Assembly: GCF_003173755.1 (NCBI RefSeq)
Contig: NZ_CP029553.1
Span: 25,001 to 89,000, forward strand
From: Methylobacterium terrae
GTDB taxonomy: Bacteria > Pseudomonadota > Alphaproteobacteria > Rhizobiales > Beijerinckiaceae
DNA: 64,000 bases
Reading direction: 5' to 3'
The position numbers and the translations under genes are program-made. Below, piece by piece: positions 37,464 to 47,203 of the stretch (positions are counted from its first letter, which is position 1; the number at the start of each line of letters is the position of its first letter). The notes beneath the pieces were generated by a model. It saw only the letters and a list, made by a program, of their open reading frames with translations. It had not been told where the DNA came from and ran no database searches.

Positions 37464-37842
37464 GGATCGCGTCCTGGGTGCGTGAGGCGGCAGACCCTCA
37501 AGACGATGGGAGGCGTGATGGTTGCTCGCGCTGCGGCAGATTTCCGGGCCGGGCCTGGCGTGTGTCTTCCCCGTTCTCGTCGACGATCACACGCTTACCG
37601 GCCACTCTGTTCCGAAACCAATGAAATCCCCTCTCACCGCGGGCGGGGAGAGGGGAGTGGCGCTATACATTTACCGCTCAGATCAGACAGAAAACGCATC
37701 GCACAGGAGACGTGCGATGCGCTGGCACGTCAATCCAACGTGACGAAGGAGGATGAAACGTCATCCTGCCGGTTCAAGCTCGTTCTCGGATGGTCGTCCC
37801 GGGCGACCTGCCCGACCCTCCGGCCGGGCAGGCGTCGGGGTC
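37464..37842. other. Intergenic region with one GC-rich palindrome
   Basis: A gap of about 380 bases lies between the start of the SDR gene and the 3' end of phoH. It holds the palindrome at 37628-37657 (cccctctcaccgcgggcggg with matching right arm). The part near 37464-37550 should contain the promoter of the SDR-SOUL unit; none is distinctive. No gene is supported. Confidence 0.55.
37628..37657. repeat. GC-rich palindromic repeat (family of 9238/55097)
   Basis: The outer arms cccctctc and gagagggg pair around a GC-rich centre. The element resembles the arms at 9238-9388 and 55097-55122 and lies 3' to phoH, where it may also help end transcription. Confidence 0.65.
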
Positions 37843-38559
37843 TCACACCCGCGCTTCCTCGAAGGCCCGCACCCACTCGGCGCAGATCCCCGAGCGCACG
37901 ATGTCGTCCAGCCCGAACTCGACGATCGGGATCGGCATCATCCGGCTCTTGACCAGGTGGATCACGGTGCGCAGCCCCGAGGTCTCGCGCAGATCGGTCT
38001 GGGAGACGTCGCCGTTGATGATGACCTGGGTGTCGTCGCCGATCCGGGTCAGGAACATCTTGATCTCGGCGGGGGTGGTGTTCTGGGCCTCGTCGAGGAT
38101 CACCAGGCAGTTCTTGAAGGTGCGGCCCCGCATCACCTCGAAGGGGACGACCTCGATGTCGCCGGCCTTGACGGCAATCTCGAAGGCGCCGTCGCCCATG
38201 CGCTCCTTCATCGTCTCGGTGAGGGGCGCGACCCAGGGGGCGATCTTCTCCTCGATGCTGCCGGGGAAGAAGCCGAGGGAACGGCCGGAGGGCACGTTCG
38301 GCCGGGTGATCACCACCTTGGCGACGCGGCGCTGGCGCAAGAGGTCGGCGGCGCGGGTTCCGGCGATGTAGGTCTTGCCGGTGCCGGCAGGGCCGAGGAC
38401 GATGACTTGCGGATGGGACCCGAGGGCGTCCAGATACTCGGCCTGGCGGGCCGTCATCGGCTGGATCGGTGGCGGGTTGCGTTCCTCCTCGAAGCGAGTG
38501 CGGTGCACCCGGATCGAGCGGTCATCAACCAGTTCAAGTCGTGCGCGTCGTCTCTTCAC
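37843..38559 (-). CDS. phoH: PhoH family ATPase
   Basis: The 238-residue product is a PhoH-type P-loop ATPase. It has a Walker A at residues 56-63 (GPAGTGKT), the family block PNVPSGRSLGFFPGS near 88-102, Walker B LVILDEAQNTTPAEIK near 152-167, and GDVSQTDLR near 184. It is shorter than the 320-350 residue PhoH/PhoL proteins, lacking an extra N-terminal region, and so is a core-domain version. The family is tied to RNA processing and phosphate or stress responses. It stands alone on the minus strand. Confidence 0.9.
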   Translation of the reverse strand: MKRRRARLELVDDRSIRVHRTRFEEERNPPPIQPMTARQAEYLDALGSHPQVIVLGPAGTGKTYIAGTRAADLLRQRRVAKVVITRPNVPSGRSLGFFPGSIEEKIAPWVAPLTETMKERMGDGAFEIAVKAGDIEVVPFEVMRGRTFKNCLVILDEAQNTTPAEIKMFLTRIGDDTQVIINGDVSQTDLRETSGLRTVIHLVKSRMMPIPIVEFGLDDIVRSGICAEWVRAFEEARV

Positions 38560-38930
38560 GGATCAACACTCCCACTGGACTTGCGGTGCCGACTATCGTG
38601 TGCCCTCTCGTGTCCCGTATCTCCTGTGTTCTACTGGCGATTCAAAGCCTCGCGGGCCGTAACGGTTCCGGTCGGGGTTGACGCAGGCGGTGGACAAGTC
38701 CGCTTGCTTCTCCCGATACGGTAAGCGGATGGTGATGAACGAGCAATTGTCGCGCCGCACCATGCCGTTGAGAAACGGGAGGGGGCTGAACGGCACGACG
38801 ACTTGTGATGAAAACCACACAGGGGGTTGGGGGGAGGTCGGCGCGGATCTCCGCGATCTGCCTGCCGGAGGGGGTCGCCACCTGATCGCCGCTCCCCGGT
38901 TGGCGCAGGTCGGGCCCGCACGGGACCGCT
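38560..38930. other. Intergenic region upstream of phoH
   Basis: About 370 bases lie between the phoH start and the 3' end of the helicase gene. The part next to phoH (38560-38720) is less GC-rich and should contain its promoter; no clear consensus boxes or operator were found. Open frames here have no ribosome site or coding character. Nothing else is seen. Confidence 0.5.
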
Positions 38931-41273
38931 TCAGGCCGGCTGGACGAAGCTGTCGAGGACCATCTTCCGGCCGGCCTTGTCGAAGTCAACGGTGAGCTTG
39001 TTGCCGTCGACGGCCGCCACCGAGCCCGGTCCGAATTTGGTGTGGAAGATCCGCGCGCCGGGCTCGTAGGCCGACGGCGTGCCGGTGGACTTCGCCACCA
39101 GCGTGCCCTCGATCTGCTGCGGCCCGCGCCGGCCGGGTGCGCTGCCCCGCCCTCCCCCGCCGAACCGGTCCTGGCCGGCGGTCTGCGCCTGCGCCCGCTG
39201 CCAGCCGGGCGTGGAATAGGACGAGCCGAAGGCCGGCGCCTGGCGGTCGAAGCGCGAGGGGCCTTGCGAAAAACTCGCCGGCGCGTCGAGCACCGCGACG
39301 CTCGCCTCGGGCAACTCGTCGATGAAGCGGCTCGGCACGGTCGAGGACCACAGGCCGTGGATGCGGCGGTTGACCGCGAACGAGATCTTGGCGCGCTTGC
39401 GCGCCCTCGTCAGGCCGACATGTGCCAGCCGCCGCTCCTCCTCCAGGCCCGCCCGCCCGCTCTCGTCGAGGGCGCGCTGGTTCGGCATCAGACCGTTCTC
39501 CCAGCCGGGCAGGAACACGGTGTCGAACTCGAGGCCCTTCGCCGCGTGGAGCGTCATCAGGCTGACCCGGTCGCCGCCCTCGGCCTCGTTGGCGTCCATG
39601 ACGAGCGACACGTGCTCGAGGAAGCCGGCGAGGTCCGGGAACTCCTCCATCGAGCGCACCAGCTCCTTGAGGTTCTCGAGGCGCCCGGCGGCGTCGGCGG
39701 TGCGCTCCTTCTGCCACATCTCGGTGTAGCCGGATTCCTCCAGGATCGTCTGCGCCACTTCGGTGAACGGCTGGTCCTCCAGGAGCTTGGCCCAGCGGGA
39801 GAAGCTCTGGCACAGGGCGCGCAGCGTCGAGCGGGGCTTGGGCTTCAGCTCCTCGGTCTCGCTCATCATGCGCGCCGCCTGGAGCAGCGGCACCTTGGCG
39901 CGGCGGGCGAGCCCGTGCAGGGCCTGGAGCGTCGCGTCGCCGAGGCCGCGCTTGGGCGTGTTGAAGATCCGCTCGAAGGCGAGGTCGTCGGAGCCGTTGG
40001 CGACGATGCGCAGGTAGGCCAGCGCGTCGCGGATCTCGGCCCGCTCGTAGAAGCGCGGGCCGCCGACGACGCGATAGGGCAGGCCGAGCTGGACGAACCG
40101 GTCCTCGACCTCGCGCATCTGGGCCGAGATGCGCACCAGCACGGCGATCTCCGACAGCTTGTGGCCCTTGGCCTGCAGGCTCTCGATCTCCTCGCAGACG
40201 AGGCGCGCCTCCTCCTCCGAGTCCCAGGCGCCCGTGACGGTGACCTTCTCGCCCTCCGGGCTGTCGGTGCGCAGGGTCTTCCCGAGCCGCCCCTCGTTGT
40301 GGGCGATCAGCACCGAGGCCGCGGCCAGGATGTGGCCGGTCGAGCGGTAGTTGTTCTCGAGCCGCACCACCAGGGCGCCGGGGAAGTCGTGCTCGAAGCG
40401 CAGGATGTTGTCGACCTCGGCGCCGCGCCAGCCGTAGATCGATTGGTCGTCGTCGCCGACGCAGGCGACGTTGCGGTGCCCCTGCGCCAGCAGGCGCAGC
40501 CAGAGGTACTGGGCGACGTTGGTGTCCTGGTACTCGTCGACCAGGATGTAGCGGAAGCGCTGCTGGTAATTGGCCAGCACGTCCGGGTTCTCGCGCCACA
40601 GCCGCAGGCAGAGCAGCAGGAGGTCGCCGAAATCGACGGCGTTCAACGCTTTCAGCCGTTCCTGGTAGGCGGCGTAGAGCGCGCCGCCCTTGCCGAAGCC
40701 GAAGGCGCCGGCCTCGCCCGCCGGCACCTGCTCGGGCGACAGGCCGCGGTTCTTCCAGCCGTCGATGGTGCCGGCGAGGCTGCGGGCCGGCCAGCGCTTC
40801 TCGTCGAGGTCGGCCGCCGCGATCACCTGCTTCAAGAGCCGCAGCTGGTCGTCGGTGCCGAGGATCGTGAAGTCGGAGCGCAGGCCCACGAGCTCGGCGT
40901 GGCGGCGCAGGATCTTGGTGCCGATGGCGTGGAAGGTGCCGAGCCACGGCATCCCCTCGCCTGCCGGACCGATGAGCGAACCGATGCGCTCCTTCATCTC
41001 CCGGGCGGCCTTGTTGGTGAAGGTCACCGCCAGGATGTCGAAGGGCCGGGCGCGGCCGGTCGAGATCAGGTGCGCGATGCGGGTGGTCAGCACCCGGGTC
41101 TTGCCGGTGCCGGCGCCGGCCAGCACCAGCACCGGCCCCTCCGTCGCCTCGACGGCGCGGCGCTGCTCGGGGTTGAGCCCGGCGAGGTAGGACCCCTCCT
41201 GCGGCACCACCGCGGCGCGGGCGCGGGCGGAGATCGAGGTCGGGGCGGTCCCGGCGGGCAGTTCGCGAGTCAT
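38931..41273 (-). CDS. uvrD: UvrD/PcrA-type 3'-5' DNA helicase
   Basis: A 780-residue superfamily 1 helicase with all motifs in order: motif I GAGTGKTR (53-60), DEYQDTN (motif II), GDDDQSIYGWRGA (III), NYRST (IV), MTLHAAKGLEFD (V) and HVGLTRARKR (VI). It unwinds DNA in mismatch and excision repair and removes RecA or stalled polymerases. The C-terminal linker is Gly/Gln-rich and ends in a Tudor-like segment (GARIFHTKFGPGSV), the usual RNA-polymerase contact in UvrD/PcrA. The ATG at 41273 gives normal length, although its ribosome site is weak. Confidence 0.94.
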   Translation of the reverse strand: MTRELPAGTAPTSISARARAAVVPQEGSYLAGLNPEQRRAVEATEGPVLVLAGAGTGKTRVLTTRIAHLISTGRARPFDILAVTFTNKAAREMKERIGSLIGPAGEGMPWLGTFHAIGTKILRRHAELVGLRSDFTILGTDDQLRLLKQVIAAADLDEKRWPARSLAGTIDGWKNRGLSPEQVPAGEAGAFGFGKGGALYAAYQERLKALNAVDFGDLLLLCLRLWRENPDVLANYQQRFRYILVDEYQDTNVAQYLWLRLLAQGHRNVACVGDDDQSIYGWRGAEVDNILRFEHDFPGALVVRLENNYRSTGHILAAASVLIAHNEGRLGKTLRTDSPEGEKVTVTGAWDSEEEARLVCEEIESLQAKGHKLSEIAVLVRISAQMREVEDRFVQLGLPYRVVGGPRFYERAEIRDALAYLRIVANGSDDLAFERIFNTPKRGLGDATLQALHGLARRAKVPLLQAARMMSETEELKPKPRSTLRALCQSFSRWAKLLEDQPFTEVAQTILEESGYTEMWQKERTADAAGRLENLKELVRSMEEFPDLAGFLEHVSLVMDANEAEGGDRVSLMTLHAAKGLEFDTVFLPGWENGLMPNQRALDESGRAGLEEERRLAHVGLTRARKRAKISFAVNRRIHGLWSSTVPSRFIDELPEASVAVLDAPASFSQGPSRFDRQAPAFGSSYSTPGWQRAQAQTAGQDRFGGGGRGSAPGRRGPQQIEGTLVAKSTGTPSAYEPGARIFHTKFGPGSVAAVDGNKLTVDFDKAGRKMVLDSFVQPA

Positions 41274-41423
41274 GCGCGCATCACTGGACCAAAACGCGAA
41301 CGGCGTCGAGGGTGGCGGGCGCATCCCTCGTCCGCGAGCGCCCGGAACCGCGCAACGGAACCTTGCGCGGCCCCCGGCGTCGTCTCCCACGGACGATGCC
41401 CCCGCACACGGAAGGACACCCCG

Positions 41424-41678
41424 ATGCGCGCCCACAGCCTCCTGATCCTGGCGCTCGCCGCCGCCGCGCCGCTCCCGGCGCTCGCCCAGAACCAGGTGCC
41501 GGTCAACCGCTCGCAGCAGCGGGTCGAAGGGATCAACCGCTCGCTCGAGGCCGGCGCCGAATCGCGCGGCATCCAGCAGCAGAACCGGTTCGAGACCAAC
41601 CAGCTCCAGGGCCAGATCCAGCGCCAGCAGAGCGTCGCACCGCCGCCCCCGGCGCCGATCATCGTGCCGAACCGCTGA
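41424..41678 (+). CDS. Small exported Gln/Asn-rich protein
   Basis: An 84-residue protein with a clear signal peptide (SLLILALAAAAPLPALAQ, cut after about residue 22) and a short mature part rich in Gln, Asn and Arg, ending in a proline-rich tail (PPPPAPIIVP). No family is recognised; it looks like a small periplasmic protein. A GGAAGGA ribosome site precedes the ATG at 41424, which supports it as a real gene. It is divergent from uvrD and faces the convergent thioesterase. Confidence 0.72.
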   Translation: MRAHSLLILALAAAAPLPALAQNQVPVNRSQQRVEGINRSLEAGAESRGIQQQNRFETNQLQGQIQRQQSVAPPPPAPIIVPNR

Positions 41679-41711
41679 CGGCGGGGGCGACCGGTCGCCG
41701 GGCCGAAGCCT

Positions 41712-42275
41712 CTAGTGCCGGACCCGGGCGCCCCCGGCCGCGAAGGCCATGGTGTCCGGCCGGGCGTGGCCGCGGGCCGGGATGCCGATCACCCGCCCGA
41801 GATCGTCGGGACGTGGCAGCCGGGCATGCGACCCGAGCATCACCGCCAGGTTGGCCTGGATGTCCTCGGGAAAGGCCGCCACCCGGCGCGTCGCCGGGTC
41901 GACGTGGAGCGACAGGTTCTCCGAGGTCGCGGCGACCCAGCCCTCGGTGGCGTGCCGGATCTCGGAGTAGAAGTGGATGCGCTTCTCGTCGAAGGCGATG
42001 AGCTGCAGCGTCACCCGGATCGGATCGTCGAGCACGAGTTCGCGGCGGTAGCGCACGTGGACTTCGGCCGCGAAGGTCGTGCCGCGCCCGCTCTCCATGT
42101 AGTCGGGTCCGAGGCCGACCACGCCGAACGCCTCGTCCACCGCCCGGTCGAACAGGACGTGGTAGTACGCCATGTTCAGGTGACCGTTGTAATCGATCCA
42201 GCCGGGCTCGATCGCCATGGTGGACGATACGAAGGGCGCGAAGAAGAAGACCGATGCGGGACGGTCGTCAGCCAT
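41712..42275 (-). CDS. Hot-dog thioesterase family protein
   Basis: A 187-residue acyl-CoA thioesterase-like protein. The catalytic Asp region is EPGWIDYNGHLNMAYYHVLFD near residues 24-44 (motif D-x-N-x-H-x-N). The core continues with VRYRRELVLDDPIRV and hot-dog strands; the tail is about 40 residues longer than YbgC/FadM relatives. The start ATG at 42275 is chosen because it gives a normal N-terminus; upstream sequence is not conserved-looking. It is divergent from the FAD-linked dehydrogenase gene across 236 bases. The acyl substrate is unknown. Confidence 0.87.
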   Translation of the reverse strand: MADDRPASVFFFAPFVSSTMAIEPGWIDYNGHLNMAYYHVLFDRAVDEAFGVVGLGPDYMESGRGTTFAAEVHVRYRRELVLDDPIRVTLQLIAFDEKRIHFYSEIRHATEGWVAATSENLSLHVDPATRRVAAFPEDIQANLAVMLGSHARLPRPDDLGRVIGIPARGHARPDTMAFAAGGARVRH

Positions 42276-42511
42276 TGTGGGGCTCCCGATCAGGCGCAGG
42301 CGGGATGACAAGGGCGCCGTGGGACGTACCATGCCTGATCCGGCGATGCACCCCCGATCGGGTTGCACCTTGGGGCAAGGCGGCACTCCCGTGACGCACT
42401 TCTCCGTGACCGGCGGTCCGGATATGCCGGGCCGGACGCGGCTGCTAGAGTGGCCGGCAAAAGGCCGGGCCCGCCCGGTCGCCGAAAATCCGTCCGGGAG
42501 GTCGATGTCCC

Positions 42512-43930
42512 ATGAACGCCCAGAGCCCTGCCCCGTCGCGCGAGCGCCCATCCCCTGAGACCGTCGAGGCGGTCATCCGCGAGCTGACGGCGCAGTTCGG
42601 CAACCGCGTCGTCACCTCGCAGGCGGTGCGCGAGCAGCATGCCAGCACCCTGACCTGGGTCGTCAACCAGCCGCCGGACGCGGTGGTCTACGCCGAGAGC
42701 ACCGAGGACGTGCAGGCGATCGTGCGCGTCTGCGCCGCGCACAAGATGCCGGTCGTCGCCTTCGGCACCGGCACCTCGCTCGAGGGCCACGTCAACGCGC
42801 CGTTCGGCGGTATCTCGATCGACATGAACGGGATGAACAAGGTGCTTGCCGTCCATGCCGAGGACCTCGACTGCGTGGTCCAGCCCGGGGTGACCCGCAA
42901 GGCGGTGAACGAGCACCTGCGCGACCAGGGCCTGTTCTTCCCGATCGATCCGGGCGCCGACGCCTCGCTCGGCGGCATGGCGGCCACGCGCGCCTCGGGC
43001 ACCAACGCGGTGCGCTACGGCACGATGAAGGACAACGTCCTGTCGCTCACCGCCGTGATGCCGAACGGCGACATCGTCCGCACCAGCCCGCGCGCCCGCA
43101 AGACCTCGGCCGGCTACGACCTGACCCGGCTGATGGTCGGCTCGGAAGGCACCTTCGGCATCATCACCGAGCTGACCCTCAAGCTCGCCGGCATCCCGGA
43201 GGCGATCTCGGCGGGCGTCTGCCCGTTCCCGAGCATCAAGGCGGCCTGCGACGCCGTCATCGTGACGATCCAGTCCGGCCTGCCGGTGGCGCGCATCGAG
43301 CTCCTCGACGAGGTCCAGGTCGCGGCCTGCAACGCCTACTCGAAGCTGACCCTCCCCGAGACCCCGCTCCTGCTGGTCGAGTTCCACGGCACCGACGCCA
43401 GCGTGCGCGAGCAGGCCGAGCGCTTCGGCGAGATCGCGGCGGAGTTCGAGGGCGGACCCTACGAGTGGGCGACGAAGCCGGAGGACCGCACCCGGCTCTG
43501 GCAGGCCCGCCACGACGTCTACTGGGCGGCGGTCGGCATGCGCCCGGGCGCGCGCGTCATCGCCACCGACGTCTGCGTGCCGATCTCGCGGCTCGCCGAA
43601 TGCGTCGACGAGACCAAGCGCGACATCGTCGAGAGCGGCATCACGGCACCGATCGCGGGACATGTCGGCGACGGGAACTTCCACACCTCGCCGCTCGTCA
43701 TGATGGACGATCCCGACGAGATCGCCCGGGTCACCGGCTTCATCGAGCGCCTGGTCGCCCGCGCCATCGCCATGGAGGGCACCTGCACCGGCGAGCACGG
43801 CATCGGCCAGAAGAAGATGCGCTTCATGGAGTTGGAGCACGGGCCGGAGGCGCTGAACCTGATGCGGGTGCTCAAGCGGGCGATCGACCCGGACAACATC
43901 ATGAATCCGGGAAAGGTCGTGGCGGTTTAA
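42512..43930 (+). CDS. FAD-linked D-lactate dehydrogenase/glycolate oxidase GlcD-like
   Basis: A 472-residue FAD-binding oxidoreductase of the PCMH type. The FAD-binding half has VVAFGTGTSLEGHVN near residue 85 and DPGADASLGGMAATRASG near 148. The C-terminal cap has HVGDGNFH near 385 and GEHGIGQKKMRF near 427. It oxidises 2-hydroxy acids such as D-lactate and passes electrons to the respiratory chain. The length and N-terminus fit the cytochrome-linked D-lactate dehydrogenase group better than GlcD proper (about 500). It stands alone on the plus strand. A separate glcE occurs 9 kb away. Confidence 0.92.
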   Translation: MNAQSPAPSRERPSPETVEAVIRELTAQFGNRVVTSQAVREQHASTLTWVVNQPPDAVVYAESTEDVQAIVRVCAAHKMPVVAFGTGTSLEGHVNAPFGGISIDMNGMNKVLAVHAEDLDCVVQPGVTRKAVNEHLRDQGLFFPIDPGADASLGGMAATRASGTNAVRYGTMKDNVLSLTAVMPNGDIVRTSPRARKTSAGYDLTRLMVGSEGTFGIITELTLKLAGIPEAISAGVCPFPSIKAACDAVIVTIQSGLPVARIELLDEVQVAACNAYSKLTLPETPLLLVEFHGTDASVREQAERFGEIAAEFEGGPYEWATKPEDRTRLWQARHDVYWAAVGMRPGARVIATDVCVPISRLAECVDETKRDIVESGITAPIAGHVGDGNFHTSPLVMMDDPDEIARVTGFIERLVARAIAMEGTCTGEHGIGQKKMRFMELEHGPEALNLMRVLKRAIDPDNIMNPGKVVAV

Positions 43931-44027
43931 GCGGAGGCGTTTTTCCCCTGACGCGGAGCGGCTCCGCCGGCGTTTGTGCTGGCGTATTGAGCCGCTTCGC
44001 ACCCGGATGGCACTCTCGAGAAAAAGC

Positions 44028-44612
44028 CTACGGCAGCACCACCACCTTCGTCCCCACCTTCACGCGATCGTACAGGTCGATCACGTCCCGGTTGGTCATG
44101 CGGATGCAGCCGGACGACACCGCGGCGCCGATCGTCTCCGGCTCGTTCGAGCCGTGGATGCGGTATAGCGACGAGCCGAGATAGAGCGCGCGCGCGCCGA
44201 GCGGGTTGTCGTTGCCGCCGGCCATGTAGCGCGGCAGGTCGGGGCGGCGCTTGATCATCTGCTCAGGCGGGCGCCAGGCCGGCCATTCCTTCTTCATCGT
44301 CACGGTCTTCGTGCCGGCCCACGAGAACCCCTCGCGGCCGACGCCGACGCCGTACTGCACCGCCTCCTGGTTCGGCAGGATGTAGTAGAGCCGACGCTGG
44401 CTGGTCGAGATCACCACCGTGCCGGGCTTGTAGGGGCTGTTCCAGCCGATGGTCTGGCGCGGCACGCCCTGCTGGCGGAACACCGTCAGGAAATCGGCGA
44501 TCGGCCCGCGGTCGAGCAGGCTCAGGGCCTGGGCCGGCGCCGCCAGGGTGAGCAGGGCGGCCGCTGTCAGGAGCGGCTTCAACAGGCGCCGCGGCGCGGT
44601 CAGACGGGTCAT
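44028..44612 (-). CDS. L,D-transpeptidase (YkuD), exported
   Basis: A 194-residue peptidoglycan enzyme with a signal peptide (LLKPLLTAAALLTLAAPAQA) and a YkuD domain bearing the active-site blocks IHGSNEPETIG and SSGCIRM, with the Cys nucleophile in the latter. It forms 3-3 crosslinks or links lipoproteins to peptidoglycan. The ATG at 44612 has a GGGAGGGG ribosome site. It is a second, distinct L,D-transpeptidase in the window (the first is at 16955), as is common in Rhizobiales. It is convergent with the dehydrogenase gene. Confidence 0.93.
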   Translation of the reverse strand: MTRLTAPRRLLKPLLTAAALLTLAAPAQALSLLDRGPIADFLTVFRQQGVPRQTIGWNSPYKPGTVVISTSQRRLYYILPNQEAVQYGVGVGREGFSWAGTKTVTMKKEWPAWRPPEQMIKRRPDLPRYMAGGNDNPLGARALYLGSSLYRIHGSNEPETIGAAVSSGCIRMTNRDVIDLYDRVKVGTKVVVLP

Positions 44613-44737
44613 CGTCCCCTCCCGTTCGATTAACGTCGAACGGGTTGGCCGCCGGGCTGTGGCGACAACGTGGCAGAAACAATGGCTGGGCGGCCTGTGA
44701 TGCATGTGCGCCACAGGCCGCGACGGCGCAGCCCCGC

Positions 44738-47014
44738 CTACTCCGCCGCCGGCCGGAGCGGCATGAAGCCGATCGGCTGGCGCTGCGGACCCTCCTGCTT
44801 GAGCGTGCGCAACATGGTCTCGTACTCCTGCTCCATCTCGGGCGTCACCGACGGGCGCGTCTCATGCAGGGCCGCGTCGAAATGGGCTTGGCGGACGCGC
44901 TCGCTCGCCAGGTTCTCGCGCAGGGCCATCAGGCCGGCGCGCCGGGTGAGGTCCTCGAGATCGGCGCCCGTGAAGCGCGTGGTGCGCTCGGCGAGGGCAT
45001 CGAGGTCGACGTCGTCGGCGAGCGGCATCGACCGGGTGTGGATGCCCAGGATGTGGCGTCGCCCGGCGATGCTCGGCACCGGCACGTAGACGAGCTCGTC
45101 GAAGCGGCCCGGGCGCAGGAGCGCCGGATCGACGAGGTTCGGCCGGTTGGTGGCGGCCATCACCACCACGCCCTGCAGTTCCTCCAGCCCGTCCATCTCG
45201 GCCAGGATGGTGTTGACCACCCGCTCGGTCACCGCCGGCTCGCCGAGGCCTCCGCCGCGCACGGGGGCGAGCGAATCGATCTCGTCGATGAAGATCACCG
45301 TCGGGGCGACCTGGCGGGCGCGGGCGAACAGGCGCGAGACCTGCTGCTCGGATTCGCCGTACCACTTGGAGAGCAGGTCGGAGGATTTCGTCGCGACGAA
45401 ATTGGCCTGCGCCTCGCGGGCCACCGCCTTGGCGAGCAGGGTCTTGCCGGTGCCGGGAGGGCCGAACAGCAGGAACCCCTTGGCCGGGCGGATACCGATG
45501 CGGCGGAAGGCCTCCGGGTTGCGCAACGGCAGCTCGACGCCCTCGCGCAGCGTCGTCTGCACCTCGCCGAGGCCCCCGATATCGTCCCAGGTGACGTTCG
45601 GGACCTGGATCATGATCTCGCGCAGGGCCGAGGGCTGGACGCGCTTGAGGGCGTTCAGGAAGTCCTCGCGGCAGACCTGGAGCTTCTCCAGGATCTCGGG
45701 CGGGATGCCCTCCTTGAGGTTGATCTGCGGCAGCACCCGGCGGAGCGCATCCATCGCCGCCTCGCGGGCGAGGGCGGAGAGATCGGCGCCGACGAAGCCG
45801 TAGGTGGTCCTGGCGATCTCGTCGAGATCGACGTTGTCGCCGAGCGGCATGCCGCGGGTGTGGATCGTCAGCACCTCGCGCCGGCCCGGCTCGTCGGGCA
45901 CGCCGATGATGATCTCGCGGTCGAAGCGGCCGGGCCGGCGCAGGGCCTCGTCGATCGCGTCGCGCCGGTTGGTGGCGCCGATCACCACGATGTTCTGGCG
46001 CGGCTCGAGGCCGTCCATCAGGGTGAGGAGCTGGGCGACGATGCGCCGCTCGACCTCGCCGCGGACTTCCTCGCGCTTCGGGGCGATCGAGTCGATCTCG
46101 TCGATGAAGATGATCGCGGGCGCGTTGCGCTGGGCCTCGGAGAAGATCTGGCGCAGGCGCTGCTCGGATTCGCCGTACTGGCTGCCCATGATCTCGGGGC
46201 CGGCGATGTGGAAGAACTGCGCCTCGGTCTCGTTCGCGACCGCGCGGGCGAGCAGCGTCTTGCCGGTGCCGGGGGGGCCGTAGAGCAGCACGCCCTTCGG
46301 CGGGTCGATGCCGAGGCGCTGGAACAGCTCGGGGTGGCGAAGCGGCAATTCCACCATCTCCCGGACCTGGTCGACGGTGTTCCCCAGGCCCCCGATGTCG
46401 TCGTAGGTGACGTCGGCCCTGCGGACCTCCTTCGGCTCCTCGTAGAGCGGGCGCAGTTCGACCTCGGTCTCGGCGGTGACCTGGACGATGCCGCGGGCCG
46501 GCTGGGTCGAGACCACGACGAGGCGGATCTCCTGCAGGCCGTAGGCCGGCAGGCTGAACATCTGGCGCAGTTCCTCCGGCACCTGGTCGCGGGCGAAGCG
46601 CGAGGGCACGGAGGTCGAGATCACGTCGCCCGACACGAGCGGACGGCGGTAGAAGGTGCGGCGCAGGGCCTCGCCTGAGCCCTGAAGCCGCAGGTTCTTC
46701 TGGGCCGGGGCCAGCACCACCCGGGTCGCGGGGCGGACCTCGGCCTTGCGGATCTCGACGTGGTCGCCGGAGCCGACCCCGGCATTGACGCGCTGGAGGC
46801 CGTCGAGGCGGATGATGCTCAGGCCCTCGTCCTCCTGGCCGAGCGCGATGGCGAGCGCCGTGGTGTGGCGCTTGCCGATGATCTCGATCGGCTGGCCCTC
46901 CTGGAGGCCGAGGCTCGACAGGACGGCGGCGGAGACCCGGGCGACGCCCCGGCCTACATCCTCCGCCCGCGCGTTCGCGACCTGCGCCCTGACGTCGCCT
47001 GCTTCGTCTGCCAT
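44738..47014 (-). CDS. CDC48/VCP family double AAA ATPase
   Basis: The 758-residue product has the full p97-like plan: a CDC48 N-terminal double-psi barrel and domain 2 (about 5-190), then two AAA modules. Module 1 has Walker A at 246-253, Walker B FIDEID at 303-308 and arginine fingers near 359-364 (RRPGRF). Module 2 has Walker A at 518-525, Walker B at 575-580 and RPGRF near 645. Both are catalytically complete. Such unfoldases are typical of archaea and eukaryotes and sporadic in bacteria, where the function is unknown. It stands alone, without proteasome or adaptor genes nearby. Confidence 0.94.
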   Translation of the reverse strand: MADEAGDVRAQVANARAEDVGRGVARVSAAVLSSLGLQEGQPIEIIGKRHTTALAIALGQEDEGLSIIRLDGLQRVNAGVGSGDHVEIRKAEVRPATRVVLAPAQKNLRLQGSGEALRRTFYRRPLVSGDVISTSVPSRFARDQVPEELRQMFSLPAYGLQEIRLVVVSTQPARGIVQVTAETEVELRPLYEEPKEVRRADVTYDDIGGLGNTVDQVREMVELPLRHPELFQRLGIDPPKGVLLYGPPGTGKTLLARAVANETEAQFFHIAGPEIMGSQYGESEQRLRQIFSEAQRNAPAIIFIDEIDSIAPKREEVRGEVERRIVAQLLTLMDGLEPRQNIVVIGATNRRDAIDEALRRPGRFDREIIIGVPDEPGRREVLTIHTRGMPLGDNVDLDEIARTTYGFVGADLSALAREAAMDALRRVLPQINLKEGIPPEILEKLQVCREDFLNALKRVQPSALREIMIQVPNVTWDDIGGLGEVQTTLREGVELPLRNPEAFRRIGIRPAKGFLLFGPPGTGKTLLAKAVAREAQANFVATKSSDLLSKWYGESEQQVSRLFARARQVAPTVIFIDEIDSLAPVRGGGLGEPAVTERVVNTILAEMDGLEELQGVVVMAATNRPNLVDPALLRPGRFDELVYVPVPSIAGRRHILGIHTRSMPLADDVDLDALAERTTRFTGADLEDLTRRAGLMALRENLASERVRQAHFDAALHETRPSVTPEMEQEYETMLRTLKQEGPQRQPIGFMPLRPAAE

Positions 47015-47203
47015 CGGCTTCCTCTCCGTGCGGGAGCGGAACCGGACCGGCCGGGGGCGTCGCCCGCCGACCGAGCGCGCGCGGGCAACTGCCCGGCCCC
47101 GACACGATCAGGCGCCGCCACGGCGCCTTCGGCGGGGGAAACGCCGACCCTCCTGAAATGTTGCGGCGGATCGACGGCAGGGCGCCGGGCCGCTCCGCCA
47201 CCT

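Noticed and set aside
38678..38995. A small gene in the gap upstream of phoH
   Set aside because: The frame runs into the helicase 3' end, has no ribosome site and its composition is not gene-like.
44645..46678. Long plus-strand open frame across the CDC48 gene
   Set aside because: It is a shadow of the AAA modules. Both Walker motifs are read on the minus strand and no ribosome site precedes the plus-strand frame.
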